Shown here one piece after another: positions 1 to 7,940 of a stretch of 64,000 nt of DNA (positions within the stretch are counted from its first letter, which is position 1; each line of letters starts with the position of its first letter). The stretch covers positions 1,116,001-1,180,000 of the forward strand of contig NZ_JAUHMF010000001.1 in assembly GCF_032334255.1 (NCBI RefSeq), written 5' to 3'. A model generated the notes under the pieces. That model was not told the origin of the DNA and did no database searches. It saw nothing but the letters and a program-made list of their open reading frames with translations. The DNA comes from Thermanaerothrix solaris. Lineage in GTDB: Bacteria > Chloroflexota > Anaerolineae > Anaerolineales > Anaerolineaceae. Both the position numbers and the translations under genes were made by a program.

Positions 1-584
1 CCGTCGGGCACCACATTTTGTTTGATCTCGTCCACGTGCGGTTTTAAGGCTTGAGCAATGGCATCTTCCAGCACCTTTCCAGCAGTTTGCTTGGTGTTGT
101 AATGATATCCATCCAGGTGGGCTTTGAGATAATCGTCCAGGGTGATCAGTGCGGGCAGTTCACAGGGGTAGCCCTCTTCCAGACACAGTTGACCCTGTTC
201 ATCAAAACGATAGCGGTAGAGCTTGCTTTTTTGATCGCGTCCGCGCGGCCCCTCCGTCTGGTAATAGACCATTGGATACCGACGTTGACGTGCCAATTCA
301 AACGCCGCCAGCGCCATCGGTTTGGTACCACCCGTCAAGTTAACAACGACTTCCTCCTCTGGCTCGCCAATCTCACGACGAAGCGTGTCCAAAATGCGGG
401 GGATCTGATAGCCCTCGCCGATGGAGAACTGTCGAGCACTACCCGTCAGTCCAGCCAGGCGCTGGGCGCTCTTCCGCGAGGCATCTAGCGCAGTATGGGC
501 AATGAGGGTCTGCGCCGGTTTGAGAAAACGCACCGGCAGCAGATTGGGGATGGGTTGTTCACCTGCAAGGCAGAGCAAAATCAT
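1..584 (-). CDS. CARF-domain nuclease, Card1/Can2-like (DUF1887), 3' part cut by window edge
   Basis: About 194 N-terminal residues are visible; the reading frame stays open to position 1, so the C-terminus lies outside. The first ~120 residues look like a CARF fold, with the ligand-loop motif NLTGGTKPM starting near residue 82, after strand-forming VVV. From about residue 155 the sequence (DGYHYNTKQTAGKVLEDAI) resembles the start of the PD-(D/E)XK-like nuclease part of DUF1887 proteins such as Card1 and Can2, which cut DNA or RNA when bound by cyclic tetra-adenylate. ATG at 584 is preceded by GAGGTG and lies 7 bases after the cmr6 stop, so it is the last visible gene of the cmr operon. Inference: an effector switched on by cyclic oligoadenylate made by the neighbouring Cas10. 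The catalytic residues lie beyond the edge and cannot be checked. Confidence 0.82.
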   Translation of the reverse strand, partial: MILLCLAGEQPIPNLLPVRFLKPAQTLIAHTALDASRKSAQRLAGLTGSARQFSIGEGYQIPRILDTLRREIGEPEEEVVVNLTGGTKPMALAAFELARQRRYPMVYYQTEGPRGRDQKSKLYRYRFDEQGQLCLEEGYPCELPALITLDDYLKAHLDGYHYNTKQTAGKVLEDAIAQALKPHVDEIKQNVVPD

Positions 585-591
585 AGGCACC

Positions 592-1524
592 TCATTTGAA
601 ATAGCCATATCCTGCACTGGTCTTGGCTCCGGCGCCCAGGTCGCGCAAGCCGTTCTTCAGCCAGGTACAGGCTTGTTCCAATAGGTCCGCACGGGGGGCG
701 CCGCGCCGCCACGCCACCGCAAAGGCAAATTCCTTATCTTTCGGCACCGCCAGAAAGGTGACGGGGTTGGGGTTGTGCCAGTCGCCGGGGGGTTCTTTGC
801 CCTGATAGTAGGGAGCGTAGTGCGGGTTCATGATATCCATGTCTAACTGGAAGGCAGAAGTTGGCATAGCGTCAAAGAAGATCGCCCCACCCGCCTGGTC
901 CAGCGTGCCAAACACCAGACGGATAGTCTTTGCCAGTTCCTTTGCCTCGGGCGAGGGCTTAAAACGCTCAAAGGCTTTGTCAAACTCCTTGTCTTCCTTA
1001 GAGAGCGTCTGGTCAAGGTCGTTCAATTTTCCTTCGCCCAGGGCTAAGAGCGCCGCCAGTTCAAACAACGCCCAGGTGCGGGCAATGCCCTTGACACTGC
1101 TGGCTGGCAGGTAAGGGAAGCCATAGCGATGAAAACTGAAACCAATCTCCAGCGCGGTCTTGCGTCCCAGCCCGGGGATGAAGCGCCAATCGGTCTTGAG
1201 GGTGAAGGTTTGGGCTTTGCAGGCTTCGGTCAATGCCTGCCAGCGTGCATACACTGCCTTGAGCGCGGCTGAGTCGGGGACGCTCTGGGCTATCTTCAGC
1301 GCTTGCGCGCGCCATGCCGACTTTTCTCTGGGATTGGCCTGGCTCATATCCGGCGCAAAGCGCTCGAAGATCAGCCCGGGGTTGCTGACCGAGGAGATAC
1401 TCTTGAAGACTGCCACCACCTCTTTTGGCAACGGATACTTCCATGCAGACGAGGAAGCAGGGGCGCTCCCTCCGCCGGAGCGGTTGGAGGGAGTGCCATG
1501 CTTTTTAGGGCTATTTGGGCTCAT
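592..1524 (-). CDS. cmr6: Type III-B CRISPR RAMP protein Cmr6
   Basis: 310 residues, usual for Cmr6, the Cas7-like RAMP subunit that caps the 3' end of the crRNA in the Cmr effector complex. Recognisable Cmr6 features are the FGTLDQAGGAIFFDA block near residues 205-220 and the DIMNPHYAPYY block shortly after. A glycine-rich C-terminal GAGAKTSAGYG segment is typical of RAMP proteins. The first ~45 residues are a Ser/Pro/Lys-rich, probably disordered extension. The ATG follows CAGGAGTGACCT, and the same GGAG sits in the end of cmr5, so the two genes are translationally close. Family assignment is firm. Confidence 0.93.
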   Translation of the reverse strand: MSPNSPKKHGTPSNRSGGGSAPASSSAWKYPLPKEVVAVFKSISSVSNPGLIFERFAPDMSQANPREKSAWRAQALKIAQSVPDSAALKAVYARWQALTEACKAQTFTLKTDWRFIPGLGRKTALEIGFSFHRYGFPYLPASSVKGIARTWALFELAALLALGEGKLNDLDQTLSKEDKEFDKAFERFKPSPEAKELAKTIRLVFGTLDQAGGAIFFDAMPTSAFQLDMDIMNPHYAPYYQGKEPPGDWHNPNPVTFLAVPKDKEFAFAVAWRRGAPRADLLEQACTWLKNGLRDLGAGAKTSAGYGYFK

Positions 1525-1527
1525 AGG

Positions 1528-1908
1528 TCACTCCTGTTGAGCATCAGGCAATTCGGCCTCAGCGAAACGTTTGTACCAGTTCAGGTAGGCCAGGGCTTCC
1601 GCCGTCGCCTGGCGGTACTGCAAACTGGTCGCCGTGGTAGCAATCCATTCCAGCAGGTCGCGGTTATCGTCAATCTGCAACTGATTTTTCAGCCAACCCG
1701 AAAGCGCATCGTACAGCGGCACTTCCTTTTTGGCTTTCCAAAATGCCAGGGTTTGCCCCAAGCCATTGCTTTGAATGCTGGCAGGAGCGCTACGAGCTAG
1801 GCTCTTTAACTCTTTATCTTTCTTCCCTTTGGCTTTAGTCACTTCCTCGTAAGCATGACTGGCACGTTCCTGCTCCAGCAACCGTTGTTTGGATACTGTC
1901 TCCGTCAT
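1528..1908 (-). CDS. cmr5: Type III-B CRISPR protein Cmr5
   Basis: 126 residues, the usual size of Cmr5, the small all-helical subunit (Cas11-type) that lines the belly of the Cmr complex and contacts the target RNA. The N-terminal helix LLEQERASHAYEEV and the conserved central segment with QSNGLGQTLAFWKAKK are characteristic of Cmr5 (the internal N-GL-TLAF motif). The start ATG at 1908 follows GGAGGGTAATGCC, which ends 4 bases after the cmr4 stop. It lies between cmr4 and cmr6 as in most Cmr operons. Confidence 0.93.
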   Translation of the reverse strand: MTETVSKQRLLEQERASHAYEEVTKAKGKKDKELKSLARSAPASIQSNGLGQTLAFWKAKKEVPLYDALSGWLKNQLQIDDNRDLLEWIATTATSLQYRQATAEALAYLNWYKRFAEAELPDAQQE

Positions 1909-1912
1909 GGCA

Positions 1913-2818
1913 TTACCCTCCGTACACTTTCACTGCCACCCAACCCTGACCGGTGGTCTCATCGCCACCCAACTGAATGTGTCCGCCCTGCAGGAAGTCA
2001 AATTCCTTGAGGACGTCATCGGCGCTTTTGTTATCTTTGCCGTTGCGCACATCCATCGCCATCAATGGGGCGTAGAGCAAACTATCGGCAGGCAGGCTCT
2101 CTGCCGTCCACAGCGCCCCTTCGGCAACGGTTTTCTTGTCGGGGTCAATGCGGATGTGCGTCTGCACCTCCGTGCCGTAGAGGCAGAAATCGCGGAATGC
2201 GTCTTCATGCAGAATGCACAGGCGCGCGGGCAGAGTGTCGCGCCAGTACTGGAAAGCCTCCCCCTTGGGCAAGGCATTCTCTGCCAGCCACTTCGCAATG
2301 GCATCCACTTCGGCTTTCGGTCGGGCATCGAAACTGAATTCTTCCAGTACCACTTTCCCCTGTGCCGACACCTGCGGTTTACTGCCCACCCAGGCAGTAT
2401 TCGTATCGGGCATTCCCTGGGGCAATGTCCATGGGATAGATTGCCCTACCAGATCGGCAGCGCGGCGGAAGGACTCCAGCGCATGCAGGCTGGTCACCCA
2501 GGCAAATACGCCTGCCAGCGAGCGCACTGGGAAGAGCAGAATGCGGGCATCCCCGACAGAAACAGCCCCGGCCCAGTTCTCACCGTCCGCACCGGCTTTG
2601 CCAAACACAGCTTCCACCTGGGGGGAATCATCCTGCAGATTGTGGGCTTGGCGATACTCCGCCCGCAGAGCGCCTTTCAGGCTGGAAGCCTGCACCATGG
2701 GGTATTGGGTCACCCGTTCGCGCTGGATGGGCAAATCCACATTGGCGCTGGCGCGCCCGGCACCCACGTGCAGAGGTGTTTCGACATAGAAGAAGAGCAA
2801 ACGTCTGGCCTTAAACAT
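1913..2818 (-). CDS. cmr4: Type III-B CRISPR backbone RNase Cmr4 (Cas7 family)
   Basis: Cmr4 forms the repeated backbone of the Cmr complex and cuts bound target RNA at 6-base intervals. The protein opens with a RAMP strand and the loop TPLHVGAG, followed by the thumb/active-site loop containing Asp28 (GRASANVD), the position of the catalytic Asp in known Cmr4 proteins. VQASSLKGALR near residues 47-57 and the C-terminal QLGGDETTGQGWVAVKV glycine-rich segment are further signatures. I start at ATG 2818 because GGGAGG lies 7 bases upstream; a TTG at 2833 would place the ribosome-binding site inside the gene. Length is 301 residues, normal for the family. Confidence 0.94.
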   Translation of the reverse strand: MFKARRLLFFYVETPLHVGAGRASANVDLPIQRERVTQYPMVQASSLKGALRAEYRQAHNLQDDSPQVEAVFGKAGADGENWAGAVSVGDARILLFPVRSLAGVFAWVTSLHALESFRRAADLVGQSIPWTLPQGMPDTNTAWVGSKPQVSAQGKVVLEEFSFDARPKAEVDAIAKWLAENALPKGEAFQYWRDTLPARLCILHEDAFRDFCLYGTEVQTHIRIDPDKKTVAEGALWTAESLPADSLLYAPLMAMDVRNGKDNKSADDVLKEFDFLQGGHIQLGGDETTGQGWVAVKVYGG

Positions 2819-2847
2819 GTTTTTTCCTCCCAAAACTCAAATGATCT

Positions 2848-3927
2848 TTATGCTGATTCCGGTGTCCACGCAGCAACTATCACCTGCCCAAAGCCCAAGG
2901 CAGCCCCGTCCTCGGTGATGGTTTGCTGAGATAACTGCACTCCTCCCGCATGGGAGAAGTAATACACACTGCCCGCAGGCACGAACCGCCGCCCGGGTTT
3001 CTGCCTACGATTAAGCAGGTCATACCCGCCCAGGGTTTGATAGCGCGAGAGCGCCACGGCTTCCAGCCTCACTTCGCCAGTGAAGAAAGACTGCCAGGAA
3101 GCCGGCTTCCATCCCTGCGAGAAGTACGCCGGGGTGGCAAAGTACACCTTGAAGAAGCGCGGCAGTTCGCCGGTGTATCCCCACGAAAATGGGGTAATCT
3201 CTCCTTCTTTCAGGATGGTGTAGCGCAGGGCACGTCCTTCACCGCCCGCACGCATCACCCCTTGAGGTGGAAAGTCGGGATAGCCCTCAAGAATCTCCAC
3301 CACCAGCCCGGCATCCTCATAAAGACGGATGAACGCCACTTCGTAGAGCATTCCTTTGGCGGTGGAAAGACGCTGGGAGTCGATCTGAATGCCTAGGCGC
3401 CACTCGGTGACGTACAGGTCGGCGGCTTTGACGGGGGTAACCTCCTTTCCCTGTTCCAGGTACTCCAGCAAGGCTTTCTCACTGAGGTATTCGCCCGGGG
3501 CGCTTTTGGTGACGATTTTGTTAGGTCTCTCCAGCAGATACGGCAAAATTTCGTTTCCCCATACACATCCACCAGGATTCTTCGCCACCTTCATGGGAAC
3601 AACCCGCTCAGCTTTCTTATCTGCCGGGTAAGCATCTGCCGGGGTGGGGAAGCAGCGCACCACCCTGTCATTTTCACGCCGGGCAAGGAAAGGGCCACGC
3701 AGGCGCAATCCTTTGGGATTGGCTGAATCGCCGACCAATTCGCGAATGGCTTGCGGATCGTTCAATGAAATATTCTTGTGGGCAAGGTAATGCGAGCGCA
3801 GCACCCCCTGCATCACCGAGGGAGGCGGCGGGAAGAGACTGCGCGCCTCATGATCGCTCCCAGCGCTAAAGGGACGCCCATCGCGAAAGAGCAGGACATC
3901 TTCGGCTTGCATGAACAGGATGCTCAT
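2848..3927 (-). CDS. cmr3: Type III-B CRISPR protein Cmr3 (Cas5-like)
   Basis: 359 residues. Cmr3 is the Cas5-type RAMP that holds the 5' handle of the crRNA next to Cas10. The N-terminus has the hallmark DVLLFRDGRPF (residues about 10-20), then PPPPSVMQGVLRSHYL, both very typical of Cmr3. A C-terminal KPGRRFVPAGSVYYF block and a final GLGFGQ-like segment (ALGFGQVIVAAW) complete the family pattern. ATG at 3927 overlaps the cas10 stop by the four bases ATGA, pointing to coupled translation. Nothing in the sequence suggests damage. Confidence 0.94.
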   Translation of the reverse strand: MSILFMQAEDVLLFRDGRPFSAGSDHEARSLFPPPPSVMQGVLRSHYLAHKNISLNDPQAIRELVGDSANPKGLRLRGPFLARRENDRVVRCFPTPADAYPADKKAERVVPMKVAKNPGGCVWGNEILPYLLERPNKIVTKSAPGEYLSEKALLEYLEQGKEVTPVKAADLYVTEWRLGIQIDSQRLSTAKGMLYEVAFIRLYEDAGLVVEILEGYPDFPPQGVMRAGGEGRALRYTILKEGEITPFSWGYTGELPRFFKVYFATPAYFSQGWKPASWQSFFTGEVRLEAVALSRYQTLGGYDLLNRRQKPGRRFVPAGSVYYFSHAGGVQLSQQTITEDGAALGFGQVIVAAWTPESA

Positions 3928-5672
3928 TCTGCACCTCCCGAAGCGAGGAAGCGGGCAATGATCAGCCAGCGGGCAATTTCGCCCATTGCAGATGCTCCGA
4001 TTTTTTCCTCAATGGCTTTGTGCCATTCGGTAAGCGTCTTCAGCAATTCACGTTTGCGATCCTCTGAGACCTTCTCACCCGTGTGGCGACTGAAGAGATA
4101 GCGCACCACGCTAGTGATAGCTTCTGACTTCAAGCCCTGGAGCGTTTCAGTTTCGCGCGCCAGCGCATAGGGGAAAACTGCGGAAACGTCGTCGTTTTGG
4201 AAAGCGCGTACCCACTTGCTCACATTCCTAATATTCTCCCAAGGGCTATGAGCCGTGAGCGCCTCACCGCCGCGTCTGGCGAGCGTCACGCACACTATGC
4301 CCTTGTTGCCCAGGTCATCCTTTTTGCCCGCGTCCTTAGCGCTCCTTTCTGCCTGACGCAGAAGATTCAGCACCCGCCCAAGCGGGGTAAGATGATGAGC
4401 AATCACCACTCCCACCGAGGCGGTTGCCAGAATGTTCAAACCCTGGCCCACAATGTTCTGATACTCCTCTGCCAACTGACGGACAAGTTCCAGCCCTTTT
4501 TCGCGAGACACCAGTAAGAGCACGTCATCCCCGCCGTTGTAGATAAGGAAACCACCCGCCTCCGGCTTCACAATTTCCTGCACCTTTTTGGAGAAATCAG
4601 CAAGGTTCTGGCTGAAACAGCGGTGTTTTTCCTCTGCCTTCTCCTTATCCTCTAAAAGATGGTCAATCTTAGCACCCACGCCATCGCCGTCAAATTGGAT
4701 CAACATGTAGTAAGGCGAGGGGGATTTTTGGGTTTTCTTGATAAGGTCTTTGAGCAAGTCCCGCAACCGTCGAAGCGTAGCCTCATCCACCTCCACGCCG
4801 TAACTATCCTTTATGCGCTGGCGGGTGAGTGTCTCCTCGAAGAACAGATCGCCGTCGTAAGGGAAAATCTCATCGCTTCTACGAGCCTGGTAGAGCGGTA
4901 ATTTCTCTAACTCTTCGCGGTAGCGCCTTAACTCATCCGGGGCTTTCTGTTTCGCTTCCTGATAAAAATCCCACGCCGCCACTGTACTGGTGGAAGGAAA
5001 TTCACGCTCCGCACCTTCCCAGAAACGTTTGACCAGGGCGATGCTATCGAGCAGTTCGCATCCACCGGGGCGCACTTTCGAGGGCAAAATATGCTGCTTT
5101 TTCGACATGGCTTCCCAGTACTCGCGTGCAGTCTTATACCTTTGTGTACGCAGGGCGGCACGCGCGCCGCTCAAGGAGTCCTTCTCGCCCTCTTCTTCGC
5201 ACTGGTCGAAGAGACGACTGCGCTTGGCACGCTCCAGCAGGTCACGGGCGGTCTCATAAGCCCGGGCATAGTTCTTAGTTTCCGGCGCTACCGCCCAGAA
5301 GATTTGCCAGGGCGGCGCCTCAACAATTTGGCGCTTCCAAATGCGCTCCCAATGGTCATCCTCTTCAAGACGGGCTTTCTTGCGAGCCGCTTCGGCAATG
5401 GCCTGCCATTCTTCCAGTAGGGCTCGCTTCGCATTCTGGGCAATCTCCTGTGCCTGCTCGACGGGAATGCGGGCGACCAGTACATTAGGGGTATCATGCT
5501 TTTGCAGATCCGCAGGGTAAATCAGCGTTCCTGCTGACTTAATTGCCTCACCGGCTGCCCAAGCCAGTCGCGAGAGGATGGCACTACCGTTGAACAGGTC
5601 CTCACTGCGCCGTGCCTCGGCAATAAAGGACTGCACCGGTGAAAAGGTGAAAATCAACACGGCGTTTGTCAT
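3924..5672 (-). CDS. cas10: Cas10/Cmr2 large subunit with GGDD palm, without an HD domain
   Basis: 582 residues. Cas10 is the large subunit that makes cyclic oligoadenylates from ATP when target RNA binds. The protein begins directly with the first palm domain (FTFSPVQSFIAEARRSEDL, residues 8-26), which in most Cmr2 proteins comes after an HD nuclease domain of 200 or more residues; no HD motif is present. The second palm carries DGDGVGAK near residues 328-335 and the cyclase motif GGDD at 380-383. The start is the ATG at 5672, overlapping the cmr1 stop as ATGA; a GTG three codons upstream is possible but less likely. Inference: active cyclase, no DNase of its own. Confidence 0.93.
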   Translation of the reverse strand: MTNAVLIFTFSPVQSFIAEARRSEDLFNGSAILSRLAWAAGEAIKSAGTLIYPADLQKHDTPNVLVARIPVEQAQEIAQNAKRALLEEWQAIAEAARKKARLEEDDHWERIWKRQIVEAPPWQIFWAVAPETKNYARAYETARDLLERAKRSRLFDQCEEEGEKDSLSGARAALRTQRYKTAREYWEAMSKKQHILPSKVRPGGCELLDSIALVKRFWEGAEREFPSTSTVAAWDFYQEAKQKAPDELRRYREELEKLPLYQARRSDEIFPYDGDLFFEETLTRQRIKDSYGVEVDEATLRRLRDLLKDLIKKTQKSPSPYYMLIQFDGDGVGAKIDHLLEDKEKAEEKHRCFSQNLADFSKKVQEIVKPEAGGFLIYNGGDDVLLLVSREKGLELVRQLAEEYQNIVGQGLNILATASVGVVIAHHLTPLGRVLNLLRQAERSAKDAGKKDDLGNKGIVCVTLARRGGEALTAHSPWENIRNVSKWVRAFQNDDVSAVFPYALARETETLQGLKSEAITSVVRYLFSRHTGEKVSEDRKRELLKTLTEWHKAIEEKIGASAMGEIARWLIIARFLASGGAE

Positions 5673-6601
5673 AGATCCCACCCCTTTATTTCAATCCTTT
5701 GCCCACCAAAAGACTGAAGCACGTCCTGCACCTTTTGATAATCATGCTTGCCAGAAATCAGGCGAGAAGGCAAGACGGTTAACAACAGATGATAGGCTTG
5801 GGCAGCATAGAGAATGTTCACCCAGAGGGGAGAACCCTGCCGGGGCTGAATACCACCCAAATGGTCAATTTTAGGTATTTTGTGCATCACTTTCACCATT
5901 GCCTCATCCGGTGTCTTTGCCCAATTCTTCACAAAACGGACCTCGGCATCCTGAGCCATACATGGATATTGGGTTGGCGAAGATGGCAAAGATGGAACCA
6001 CTGTAACGCCATATTTTTGTGCCAGTTCTTTCCCTCTCTTCAATGCTGAGCGAATAATGATACTCACCCACTCCTGGACTTTATCTGGATCATTAGGAAA
6101 AACAGGGATCAACGAAGGGTCTGTACTGTTTACAACCCGCAAACTCCCCGCTCCTCTCCTGGAACGCAATCCCAAACCTCCCAACCAGATGGCAAGATTG
6201 AACGCCATACAGGCATTCACCCACACCAGAGGATCTACCAGGCGTGTGGTATCCAAAATAACCTCAAACTGCTGTTTTGGATTGAAAGCGCGGCGTCTCC
6301 CTGAAGGTATTTTGTGGGGCAGAATGGGGTACATATCGGATACACAAGGCACTTGCCGTACTCTAACGGCAACGGGCGAACCATACTCCGCATCCCCAAA
6401 TACCTCACGCTCTAACTTCCTCAACCCATCCAGGTTGCTATCTCCAATCACCCCGCCAAGGGCAGCGCGGAACCAGTAGCGCATGGCGCCGCGAAATGCC
6501 GGCGGACGCAGTTCCGGCTCGCCTCGTGGATCAGCGCCCCCCAGAAAGAGCGGGGTCACCGTTTCTAATTGCACCGTAACCTGTTGTTTCCAGTCGGCCA
6601 T
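5669..6601 (-). CDS. cmr1: Type III-B CRISPR RAMP protein Cmr1
   Basis: 310 residues. Cmr1 is a RAMP subunit at the 3' crRNA end of the Cmr complex, involved in target capture. The N-terminus VQLETVTPLFLGGADPRG, the block RPPAFRGAMRYWFRAALGG and the sequence VFGDAEYGSPVAVRV are near-textbook Cmr1 motifs. A basic, glycine-rich loop GGLGLRSRRGAGSLRV follows around residue 155. I chose ATG 6601, preceded by AAAGGAGAG 3 bases away; a GTG at 6622 lies upstream of that ribosome-binding site. First gene of the six-gene cmr operon; about 97 bases separate it from the CARF-HTH gene upstream, on the same strand. Confidence 0.94.
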   Translation of the reverse strand: MADWKQQVTVQLETVTPLFLGGADPRGEPELRPPAFRGAMRYWFRAALGGVIGDSNLDGLRKLEREVFGDAEYGSPVAVRVRQVPCVSDMYPILPHKIPSGRRRAFNPKQQFEVILDTTRLVDPLVWVNACMAFNLAIWLGGLGLRSRRGAGSLRVVNSTDPSLIPVFPNDPDKVQEWVSIIIRSALKRGKELAQKYGVTVVPSLPSSPTQYPCMAQDAEVRFVKNWAKTPDEAMVKVMHKIPKIDHLGGIQPRQGSPLWVNILYAAQAYHLLLTVLPSRLISGKHDYQKVQDVLQSFGGQRIEIKGWDL

Positions 6602-6698
6602 ATTCTCTCCTTTCTTGCGCACAACCCGGCTTCAAAATTACATCCGTCACTTCAGCCTGTCATCACAAGGATCTCCTATTTTGAATGGGAATTTCTTC

Positions 6699-7583
6699 CT
6701 ATGTATCCCCTTTGGAAAACAAAGGAGCAAATTCGGCAATGAACGCCGCACGGCTTGCCCCCGCTTTCCCAGAATAGGCGCCGCGCCAATCATCAAAGGC
6801 GCGGTAGATACGCGTTAATTGATTGGCAACGGTATGCTCGCTTTTTCCCAATCGTCGGGCAATTGCGGCATTATCTAATCCTTCACGCACCAGCAATTCC
6901 GCCACCTCGCGCAGGCCCGGCGTCAGGCAATGCTCCCAGAACTCCCGTCGCCGACGCATGACCTCCCACAGGGTGAACTCCCGCTGACGGCGCAGGGCTT
7001 CCCAGGGGTCGTCCACCTCAGACAGCAGGACTTGCACTGTAGCCGCATCCCCCCAGCGCACCACCGGCACTGGTACGACCTGGAAGCGATCCGATGGTGA
7101 AGGATGCATGCGCTTCTCGCTCCCAGACCAATGCACATCTGAGATCATATGCCAGGCCCGATCATGTTCGCCAAAGAGCAACTGGGCTGCCACCATGGCA
7201 TAAACAGCCATAGTTTTGCGTCCCCCGATTAGGCTTAGGTGCACGATCTGACCCGCCTGACGCGCTCGGCGGATCGCCCGGTAGATGGCGCGCAGAAAGG
7301 CCCAAGCGTCCTGTTCTGAAGCCAAATCACGAATCGGACCCACCTCGCCACGAATCACCTCACGACGATAACAAAGACCAGGATAAGTGGCTGACGATTC
7401 AAGTTCAGCATCTAGTTTTTCCAGCGCGGGCTTTACAACGTCGCTTTGGGTGTGTAGGACAAGTATCTCTCGGATCGGATACCCATGTGCCAACAACCAA
7501 TCTAGCAACCATGTCACGCCCTGAGGCTCTGTGCCGAGTGTGGCGATTAGGATTTCCTGTGTAACCTTCTTCTCACTGGACAT
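6699..7583 (-). CDS. CARF-HTH regulator (Cas_NE0113-like CARF with LuxR-type helix-turn-helix)
   Basis: 294 residues from ATG 7583. Residues 9-175 look like the CARF domain of the NE0113-type CRISPR-associated family: ILIATLGTEPQGVTW at the first strand, a GEVGPIRD loop near 79-86, and the ligand-loop motif LIGGRKTM at 118-125. Residues 195-215 are a charged helical linker. Residues 222-263 form a LuxR-like helix-turn-helix (REVAELLVREGLDNAAIARR, then SEHTVANQL). No nuclease motif is visible, so this should be a DNA-binding regulator whose ligand is a cyclic oligoadenylate (inference). An in-frame ATG at 7628 would lie only 9 bases after the -10 box of its promoter and has no ribosome-binding site; the downstream ATG is preferred, though its GGGGGACGGG is about 12 bases away. 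Confidence 0.85.
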   Translation of the reverse strand: MSSEKKVTQEILIATLGTEPQGVTWLLDWLLAHGYPIREILVLHTQSDVVKPALEKLDAELESSATYPGLCYRREVIRGEVGPIRDLASEQDAWAFLRAIYRAIRRARQAGQIVHLSLIGGRKTMAVYAMVAAQLLFGEHDRAWHMISDVHWSGSEKRMHPSPSDRFQVVPVPVVRWGDAATVQVLLSEVDDPWEALRRQREFTLWEVMRRRREFWEHCLTPGLREVAELLVREGLDNAAIARRLGKSEHTVANQLTRIYRAFDDWRGAYSGKAGASRAAFIAEFAPLFSKGDT

Positions 7584-7637
7584 CTCGCATCTTTTCCCGT
7601 CCCCCAGTAATACCGATCGTCCTTCCATCTTGTGTTC

Positions 7638-7666
7638 ATTTTACTTATCCTCAACACCAGTGTCAA
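7638..7666 (-). promoter_or_regulatory. sigma-A promoter of the CARF-HTH gene
   Basis: On the minus strand a perfect -35 box TTGACA (7666-7661) and -10 box TAAAAT (7643-7638) are separated by 17 bases. Transcription should begin about 7 bases further, near 7631-7630, which makes the ATG at 7628 almost leaderless and gives the ATG at 7583 a leader of about 45 bases. Confidence 0.75.
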
Positions 7667-7771
7667 TTCATTTGGCGGTGAAACAAACAGAAAACAAACC
7701 ACAAGAGAGGAGAATGACACCCCATGAAACTCCTTTAACCTAGCAGTTGAAAAACTTACTCTTAAACAAAT

Positions 7772-7794
7772 TTGGAGACCCGCATGGTCTCCAA
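7772..7794 (-). terminator. Hairpin terminator behind tRNA-Lys
   Basis: A perfect 9-base-pair stem (TTGGAGACC / GGTCTCCAA) with a 5-base loop lies 22 bases beyond the 3' end of the tRNA. On the minus strand it is followed by AATTTGTTT, a modest T-rich tail, so it probably ends tRNA transcription before the CARF-HTH promoter. Confidence 0.65.
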
Positions 7795-7816
7795 TGCGCA
7801 AAATAATAGTCTTTAG

Positions 7817-7889
7817 TGAGCGTGCAGGGACTCGAACCCTGAACCAATGGCTTAAAAGGCCACTGCTCTGCCTGTTGAGCTACACGCCC
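7817..7889 (-). tRNA. tRNA-Lys, anticodon UUU
   Basis: A 73-base cloverleaf can be folded by eye. The 7-bp acceptor stem is GGGCGTG with CACGCTC (one G-T pair) and discriminator A. The D arm is GCTC/GAGC. The anticodon stem GTGGC/GCCAT encloses loop CTTTTAA, giving anticodon TTT. The T arm is CAGGG-TTCGAGT-CCCTG. CCA is not encoded. It has its own promoter and terminator, between the alanine-dehydrogenase-like gene and the CARF-HTH gene on the same strand. Confidence 0.97.
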
Positions 7890-7903
7890 TGTTTGCAATC
7901 CAA

Positions 7904-7932
7904 ATTCTATCACGGCTGGACACGGGCGTCAA
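7904..7932 (-). promoter_or_regulatory. sigma-A promoter of tRNA-Lys
   Basis: Minus-strand TTGACG (7932-7927), 17-base spacer, TAGAAT (7909-7904). The predicted start near 7897 leaves a leader of about 8 bases before the tRNA 5' end at 7889. The -35 box begins 9 bases after the stop of the preceding gene. Confidence 0.75.
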
Positions 7933-7940
7933 CGCTATTT

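Noticed and set aside
1889..2929. A 346-codon plus-strand open frame across cmr4
   Set aside because: It is antisense to cmr4, which has clear family motifs, a good ribosome-binding site and codon bias; the plus frame matches no family.
6602..6698. A promoter directly upstream of cmr1
   Set aside because: A TGTAAT could serve as -10, but the -35 at 17 bases (TGATGA) hardly matches; cotranscription with the CARF-HTH gene is equally likely.
1..7700. CRISPR repeat array near the cmr genes
   Set aside because: No run of 25-40-base direct repeats with even spacing is visible in this region or its gaps; the array, if any, is outside the window.
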